DNA of 64,000 bases from NCBI RefSeq assembly GCF_040394755.1, contig NZ_JBEBRQ010000004.1; one strand, given 5' to 3'. Made by a program: the position numbers and the translations under genes. This DNA is from Castellaniella defragrans_A. GTDB taxonomy: Bacteria > Pseudomonadota > Gammaproteobacteria > Burkholderiales > Burkholderiaceae_B. The notes below the pieces were generated by a model. That model did not search any database and had not been told where the DNA came from. It saw nothing but the letters and a program-made list of their open reading frames with translations. Below, piece after piece: positions 59,219 through 64,000 of this stretch (positions are counted from its first letter, which is position 1; every line of letters starts with the position of its first letter).

Positions 59219-60409
59219 CTAACCGCGCACCCGCGCCATCAGCTCATCCAGCCACGCCAGCGCGAGATCGACCTCCTCGGCGCTGACATTCAGGGCCGGC
59301 ATGAAGCGCAGCAAATTGCCGCGCGGCGCATTCAACAGCAGCCCCTCCGGCGCCCGTTCGCGCGCCGCCTCGACCAGGGCCGGGCCATAGTCCCGATCCA
59401 GCACCAGCGCCCGCAGCAGCCCCTCGCCGCGCTCGCCGCCCAGGCCCCATTTGGCCGACAGCGCCAGCAACCCCTCGGACAGCTGGCGCCCGCGCGCCTC
59501 GACGGAGGCCAGGAACCCCGGCGCCATCAAGGTATCGAAAATCGCCACCCCCACCGCCGTCATCAGGGGGTTGCCGTTGTACGTGCCCCCCTGATCGCCG
59601 TGCTCGAAGCAGCACACCGCCTCGCGGGCGCACAGTGCCGAAAGCGGCACCCCGCCGCCGATCCCTTTGCCCAGGGTCATGATGTCCGGCTCGATCCCGG
59701 CGCGCTGATAGGCAAAGAGCGTCCCGGTGCGGCCCATCCCCGTCTGCACCTCATCGACGATGAGCAGCATGTCGCGCTCGCGGGTCAGGGCGCGCAACGC
59801 CTGCAGGAACTCGGCCGTTGCGGGAATCACCCCGGCCTCGCCCTGCACGGGCTCGAGCATCACCGCCACGGTCTGATCGTCGATGAGCGCGCGCACGGAA
59901 TCCAGGTCGTTGAGAATCGCTTTTGGAAAACCATCGACCTGGGGCGCGAACTTGCGGTCCCAGCCGGGCTTGCCGGAAGCCGACATCGTCGCCAGCGTGC
60001 GGCCGTGAAAGCTGTGATCGAACGTGATGATCTTGTAGGCCCCCTGGCGATGCACCTGGCCCCACTTGCGCGCCAGCTTGATCGCGCCCTCATTGGCCTC
60101 GGCGCCGCTGTTGGCGAAAAACACCCGGTCGAAGCAGGACGCGCCCACGAGGCGCTTGGCCAGGTCGATCGACGGCTGGTTGTAGAACGCCGGCGACGGA
60201 TTGATCAGCAGGCTCGACTGCCGCGTCAGGGCGGCGACGATGGCCGGATCATTGTGACCCAGGGCGTTCACCGCCCAACCCTGGATGAAATCCAGGTATC
60301 GCTTGCCGTTGTGATCCTCGAGCCAGGAGCCGCGCCCCCGGACGAATATCAGCTCGGGGCGTGAAGTGATTTCCATCAGGGCATTGAGCCCGGCGCGGTC
60401 GAGAGTCAT
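59219..60409 (-). CDS. argD: Acetylornithine/succinylornithine-type aminotransferase
   Basis: A 396-residue class III PLP aminotransferase. It has GKRYLDFIQGWAVNALGH, FFANSGAEANEGAIKLARKW, HGRTLATMSASG, VDEVQTGMGRTGTLFAY, and the PLP Lys in IMTLGKGIGGGVPLSAL. It resembles ArgD (and AstC/ArgM); the substrate may be N-acetylornithine or succinylornithine. The start at 60409 (MTLDRAGLNALMEITSRP) fits the family; 25 earlier in-frame codons lack similarity. No arg genes are adjacent. It is convergent with glcB. Confidence 0.85.
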   Translation of the reverse strand: MTLDRAGLNALMEITSRPELIFVRGRGSWLEDHNGKRYLDFIQGWAVNALGHNDPAIVAALTRQSSLLINPSPAFYNQPSIDLAKRLVGASCFDRVFFANSGAEANEGAIKLARKWGQVHRQGAYKIITFDHSFHGRTLATMSASGKPGWDRKFAPQVDGFPKAILNDLDSVRALIDDQTVAVMLEPVQGEAGVIPATAEFLQALRALTRERDMLLIVDEVQTGMGRTGTLFAYQRAGIEPDIMTLGKGIGGGVPLSALCAREAVCCFEHGDQGGTYNGNPLMTAVGVAIFDTLMAPGFLASVEARGRQLSEGLLALSAKWGLGGERGEGLLRALVLDRDYGPALVEAARERAPEGLLLNAPRGNLLRFMPALNVSAEEVDLALAWLDELMARVRG

Positions 60410-60505
60410 CTGTGCATTCCCGGAAAAACGTCCGCCGCCAAGCCGGCAGGCCCGGCGGTGGAAATAAAAAAGGCCGGCGCGCAATCCGCCAGTCGTCCGC
60501 CTATT

Positions 60506-61399
60506 CTAAGGCCGTTGCGCGCATCCCGGAATGCGGCGCAGCAGTTTCATGCCAAACAGGTTCACGCCGAGGCCGGCCAGCACCACGACACCGCCGACCC
60601 ATTGCCACAAATCGAGGCGCTCGCCCAGGAACCAATCGGCGCACAACAGGCCCACCACCGGAATCAGCAGGCTGAGCGGCGCGATCCGCGCCACCGGGTG
60701 CCGCGCCAGCAGCCGCCCCCACAGCACGTAGCCGACCAGGGTCGCCACGCCGGCGAGATAGGCCACGGCCAGCACCCCTTGCAGGCTGATGTTCGCCAGG
60801 CTGTGGGCCATGCGCGCCGGCCCCTCGAAAACCGCCGACAGCAACAGGAAGGGCACCGGCGGCAGCAACGCGCCCCAGACCACCAGTCCCATCATATCCA
60901 CCTTGCCCGCCCCCTTGAGCACGATATTGCCGGCCGACCAGCTCAGGGCGGCGCACAGAGTCAGCAGGAAGCCGGCCAGGGGCACCGCACCGTCCTGCGC
61001 CCCCGCATCCAGCAGCACCAGGCCCGCGACTGCGATCGCCATCCCCAGCACGTGGTGGCGCTCGATGCGTTCGCGCAACACCAGCGCCGCGATCAGCACG
61101 GTAAAGAATGCCTGCGACTGCAAGACCAGCGAAGCCAGGCCGGCCGGCATTCCCAGATGAATGGCCAGGAACAGGAAGGCGAACTGCCCGAGGCTGATCG
61201 TCGCCCCATACGCCAGCAGCTTGCGCCAGGAAATCGCGGGCCGCTTGACGAACAGGATCGCGGGAAAAGCCACGAAGGTGAACCGCAAGGCGCCCAGCAG
61301 CATCGGCGGGATCTCGTCGACCCCCAGCTTGATCGCCACGAAATTGGCGCCCCACACAACAATGACCGTCAGGGCGGCCAGGACATCCTTCAACGGCAT
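60506..61399 (-). CDS. EamA family transporter (second copy)
   Basis: A 297-residue protein with ten hydrophobic segments in two EamA repeats (LTVIVVWGANFVAIKLGVDE; LCAALSWSAGNIVLKGAG). It resembles the YdeD/EamA branch (O-acetylserine/cysteine exporters), though the substrate is not certain. The start at 61399 follows a strong GGAGGG. It lies 48 bases after the LysR gene on the same strand and about 100 bases before argD, also in the same direction. Confidence 0.85.
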   Translation of the reverse strand: MPLKDVLAALTVIVVWGANFVAIKLGVDEIPPMLLGALRFTFVAFPAILFVKRPAISWRKLLAYGATISLGQFAFLFLAIHLGMPAGLASLVLQSQAFFTVLIAALVLRERIERHHVLGMAIAVAGLVLLDAGAQDGAVPLAGFLLTLCAALSWSAGNIVLKGAGKVDMMGLVVWGALLPPVPFLLLSAVFEGPARMAHSLANISLQGVLAVAYLAGVATLVGYVLWGRLLARHPVARIAPLSLLIPVVGLLCADWFLGERLDLWQWVGGVVVLAGLGVNLFGMKLLRRIPGCAQRP

Positions 61400-61447
61400 G
61401 ACAGCCCTCCGGACCCCGGGTCCTGTTGGTTGATCCACGCATCCAAA

Positions 61448-62398
61448 TCAGTGCCCGGCCCGCGCCTCGAAACCCTGCGAGAACGCCGCCAGCAGATAGT
61501 CGAGCAGGACGCGCACGGTGCGTGGCGGCCTGGCCGAATATGGGCGCACGGCAAAGATAGTACGCCCAAACGCGCCGACCGGCTGCCATTGCGGCAAAAG
61601 CGCCACCAGTTCCCCCGCCCGCACCGCGCGCTGCGCCGAGAAATCCGGCAGCAGGGCGATGCCGACACCCGCGCAGGCCATGTCGCGCAGTACCTCGCTG
61701 TTGTTCGCCACGAAGCCGGGGCGCACCGGAATGGTGACGCGCGCGCCGGATGTCCGCGCGCCCGCGCGCTCGAAGGCCCACGTCGCCGTGCCCTGGGGCC
61801 TCGGATAGTGCAAATGCCGGTGCGCCTCGAGCTGCGCGGGATGGGCCGGCACGCCATGCACGGCCAGATAATCGGGACTGGCGACCAGCAAAGTGCGGGT
61901 GCGGCACAGGGCCCGCGCCACGTAAGTATCGGGCGGCGATTCCACATGCCGCAGCGCCAGGTCGAAACCCTCGGAGGCCAGGGACACCAGGCCATCGCTC
62001 ATGTCGAGTTCGAGGCGCACCTGCGGGTAGCGGCGCAGGAACTCTGGCAGGCGCGCCGCCAGCTGCTGGCGCGCGAACGCCACTGGCGCGGTGATGCGCA
62101 GCAACCCGCGCGGAACCTCGGCCATGTCCTGCACATCGGCAAAACTGTGCGCGATGCACGCATACGCCTCGCGCGTATCGTCCACCAGCCGCTGCCCAGC
62201 CTCGGTCAGGCGCACCGAGCGCGTCGTGCGCTGGATCAGGGGCACCCCGGCCGCCCGTTCGAGTTCGACCATGCGCTGGCTCATCGCCGCCTTGCTGACC
62301 GACAGGCGGCGGGCCGCCGACGTGAAGCTGCCTTGCTGGGCCAGCACGATCAGCCAGTGGATGTGCGGCCAGAGCCGGTCGATATTTTTCATATCCAT
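61448..62398 (-). CDS. LysR-family regulator (second copy)
   Basis: A 316-residue LysR protein, beginning MDMKNIDRLWPHIHWLIVLAQQGSF with the HTH AARRLSVSKAAMSQRMVELE. The effector domain is complete. It is divergent from mmsA, with a perfect 10-bp inverted repeat directly at its start, so it is likely to control itself and mmsA. An in-frame ATG at 62425 would place the operator inside the coding region and is not preferred. Confidence 0.88.
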   Translation of the reverse strand: MDMKNIDRLWPHIHWLIVLAQQGSFTSAARRLSVSKAAMSQRMVELERAAGVPLIQRTTRSVRLTEAGQRLVDDTREAYACIAHSFADVQDMAEVPRGLLRITAPVAFARQQLAARLPEFLRRYPQVRLELDMSDGLVSLASEGFDLALRHVESPPDTYVARALCRTRTLLVASPDYLAVHGVPAHPAQLEAHRHLHYPRPQGTATWAFERAGARTSGARVTIPVRPGFVANNSEVLRDMACAGVGIALLPDFSAQRAVRAGELVALLPQWQPVGAFGRTIFAVRPYSARPPRTVRVLLDYLLAAFSQGFEARAGH

Positions 62399-62402
62399 AG
62401 TG

Positions 62403-62428
62403 TGATTGTTCACTAAATTGAACAATCA
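62403..62428. promoter_or_regulatory. LysR-type operator between the regulator and mmsA
   Basis: TGATTGTTCA-CTAAAT-TGAACAATCA is a perfect 10-bp inverted repeat with a 6-base spacer (26 bp in all). It begins 4 bases upstream of the LysR ATG and 177 bases before mmsA. The T-n11-A-like form is usual for LysR binding sites. It should give autorepression and probably activation of the divergent gene. Confidence 0.7.
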
Positions 62429-62579
62429 TTCCAGCCCGGATGCCTATGCAAGGCCGTTGCGCCCCTCCTACACTGGACGTCCCATTTGCCGAATCCGCCA
62501 GAACACGACTGCCTGGATTCACTAACCGCGCAACAGGCCATCGCCGGGATTCCCGGCATCCACGCCCAGGAGACTCCCC

Positions 62580-64000
62580 ATGCAAGCCTACACAGACACC
62601 GCCGAGGTCGGCCACTTCATCCAGGGCCGGCGCACCCCGGGCCAGGGCGCCCGCACCCAGGCCATCTACAACCCCGCCACCGGCCAGGTCACGCGCCAGC
62701 TGCGCCTGGCCGCCCCCGAGGACGTCGAAGCCGCCGTGCGCTCGGCCGCCGCCGCCTTCCCCGCCTGGGCCGCCACCCCGGCGCCGCGCCGCGCGCGCGT
62801 GATGTTCAAATTCCTCGAACTGATCAACGCCCACCGCGACGAGCTCGCCGCCATCATCACGGCCGAGCATGGCAAAGTGTTCAGCGACGCGCAGGGCGAA
62901 CTGGCGCGAGGCATCGACATCATCGAATTCGCCTGCGGCGCGCCGCAACTGCTCAAGGGCGACTACACCGGGCAGGCCGCCACCGGCCTGGACAACTGGA
63001 CCATGCGCCAGCCCCTGGGCGTGGTCGCCGGCATCACCCCGTTCAACTTCCCCGCCATGGTGCCCTGCTGGATGTTCCCGTTGGCCCTCGTCACCGGCAA
63101 CTGCTTCATCCTCAAGCCCAGCGAACGCGATCCTTCGGTGGCGCTGCGCATCGCCGAACTGTTGCGCGACGCCGGCCTGCCCGACGGCGTGTTCAACGTC
63201 GTCCAGGGCGACAAACAGGCCGTCGACGCGCTGCTGGTCCATCCCGACGTCCAGGCCGTCAGCTTCGTCGGCTCGACTCCCATCGCCCGCTCGATCTACG
63301 AGCAGGGCGCGCGCCACGGCAAACGCGTTCAGGCCCTGGGCGGCGCCAAAAACCATATGGTCGTCATGCCCGACGCGGACCTGGAGCAGGCCGTCGACGC
63401 CCTCATCGGCTCGGCCTACGGCGCCGCGGGCGAACGCTGCATGGCCGTGTCCGTGGCCGTGCTGGTGGGCGATGCCGCCGACCGCATCATGCCGCTGCTC
63501 GCCGAACGCACCCGCAATCTGAAAATCTCGCACGGCATGGACGCCGAGGCCGAAATGGGCCCGGTCATCACCCAGGACGCCCTGCAGCGCATCCGCAATT
63601 ACCTGGACATCGGCGTCAGCGAAGGCGCGCAACTCGTCATCGACGGCCGCGACCTCGTCGTGCCGGGACACGAGGAGGGCTTTTTCATCGGCGGCTGCCT
63701 GTTCGATCATGTGACGCCCTCGATGCGCATCCACCAGGAGGAGATCTTCGGCCCCGTGCTGTCCTGCGTGCGCGCTCCCGACATCGACGCCGCCATCCGC
63801 ATCATCAACGACCACAGCTTTGGCAACGGCGTGGCCTGCTTCACCCGCGACGGCCACGCGGCCCGCGAGTTCGCGCACCGCATCCAGGTGGGTATGGTCG
63901 GCATCAACGTCCCGATCCCGGTGCCCATGGCCTGGCATGGCTTCGGCGGCTGGAAGAACAGCCTGTTCGGCGACATGCATATTTATGGCGAAGAAGGCGT
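62580..64000 (+). CDS. mmsA: CoA-acylating methylmalonate-semialdehyde dehydrogenase, 3' end cut by the window
   Basis: The 473 codons visible match the MmsA branch of aldehyde dehydrogenases: QPLGVVAGITPFNFPAMVPCWMF, GSTPIARSIYEQG, ALGGAKNHMVVMPDAD, the catalytic Cys in GAAGERCMAVSVAV, and QVGMVGINVPIPVPMAWHGFGGWKNS. It oxidises methylmalonate or malonate semialdehyde to propionyl- or acetyl-CoA in valine and myo-inositol breakdown. AGGAG precedes the ATG. About 25 residues remain beyond the window. Confidence 0.92.
   Translation, partial: MQAYTDTAEVGHFIQGRRTPGQGARTQAIYNPATGQVTRQLRLAAPEDVEAAVRSAAAAFPAWAATPAPRRARVMFKFLELINAHRDELAAIITAEHGKVFSDAQGELARGIDIIEFACGAPQLLKGDYTGQAATGLDNWTMRQPLGVVAGITPFNFPAMVPCWMFPLALVTGNCFILKPSERDPSVALRIAELLRDAGLPDGVFNVVQGDKQAVDALLVHPDVQAVSFVGSTPIARSIYEQGARHGKRVQALGGAKNHMVVMPDADLEQAVDALIGSAYGAAGERCMAVSVAVLVGDAADRIMPLLAERTRNLKISHGMDAEAEMGPVITQDALQRIRNYLDIGVSEGAQLVIDGRDLVVPGHEEGFFIGGCLFDHVTPSMRIHQEEIFGPVLSCVRAPDIDAAIRIINDHSFGNGVACFTRDGHAAREFAHRIQVGMVGINVPIPVPMAWHGFGGWKNSLFGDMHIYGEEG

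Noticed and set aside
60501..63980. A minus-strand open frame of 1159 codons
   Set aside because: It runs antisense to mmsA and out of frame through the LysR and EamA genes. Its composition is that of a GC-rich shadow frame; the three real genes have family motifs.

Overview
The window is about two-thirds G+C, densely coded, and reads as the chromosome of a betaproteobacterium. It most resembles the Alcaligenaceae (Bordetella/Achromobacter/Castellaniella type). This placement rests on gene families and local gene order, such as the DUF2868/DUF3482 pair, argS-SPOR-dsbA, smg-gluQ-topB, aceK beside leucine catabolism, and bfd-bfr. The genus cannot be fixed from sequence alone. I saw no rRNA, tRNA, CRISPR array, prophage or complete insertion sequence.

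Layout. 0-10 kb: a DUF2868 membrane protein with a DUF3482 GTPase, a lemA-TPM operon, a small AT-rich acquired patch (IS21 transposase remnant plus a lipoprotein gene), rhlE, a LysE-family exporter, a 166-bp hairpin repeat, and prfC. 10-17 kb: a four-gene minus-strand cluster for azole-type ribosomal peptide modification (E1-like partner, a four-Cys membrane protein, YcaO, SagB). It is followed by bacterioferritin, Bfd with a Fur-like site, and rpoN. 17-28 kb: a Fur-linked TonB receptor, a Leu-rich leader peptide and attenuator ahead of leuA, argS, a SPOR protein, dsbA and metC. 28-37 kb: the leucine/isovalerate catabolic operon (liuR, ivd, aceK, thiolase, and both methylcrotonyl-CoA carboxylase subunits) with two LiuR-like operators and a divergent MBL hydrolase. 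37-49 kb: smg, gluQ, topB, an orphan ilvB with a small membrane protein, a SET-domain protein, a TRAP transporter (Q-M-P), a TSUP permease, yaeQ and a gamma-carbonic-anhydrase-like protein. 49-64 kb: AMP nucleosidase, guanine deaminase, two EamA exporters each paired with a LysR regulator, a second hairpin repeat, a glyoxylate/glycerate set (hyi, glycerate kinase, glcG, glcB), an ornithine-type aminotransferase, and mmsA running off the window end.

How the genes fit together. Leucine breakdown (ivd, mccB, mccA, thiolase) delivers acetyl-CoA. AceK, inside the same operon, would tune isocitrate dehydrogenase and so divert carbon to the glyoxylate shunt, where malate synthase G, encoded 27 kb away, works. 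Iron handling is grouped (bfd, bfr, TonB receptor). The most unusual system is the YcaO/SagB/E1-like cluster. Its only candidate substrate is a 180-residue membrane protein with an STTTSCCCC motif near its N-terminus, not a short peptide, and no export or protease genes accompany it. The other strong signal is a hairpin repeat whose two copies share a core but have different, still self-complementary arms.
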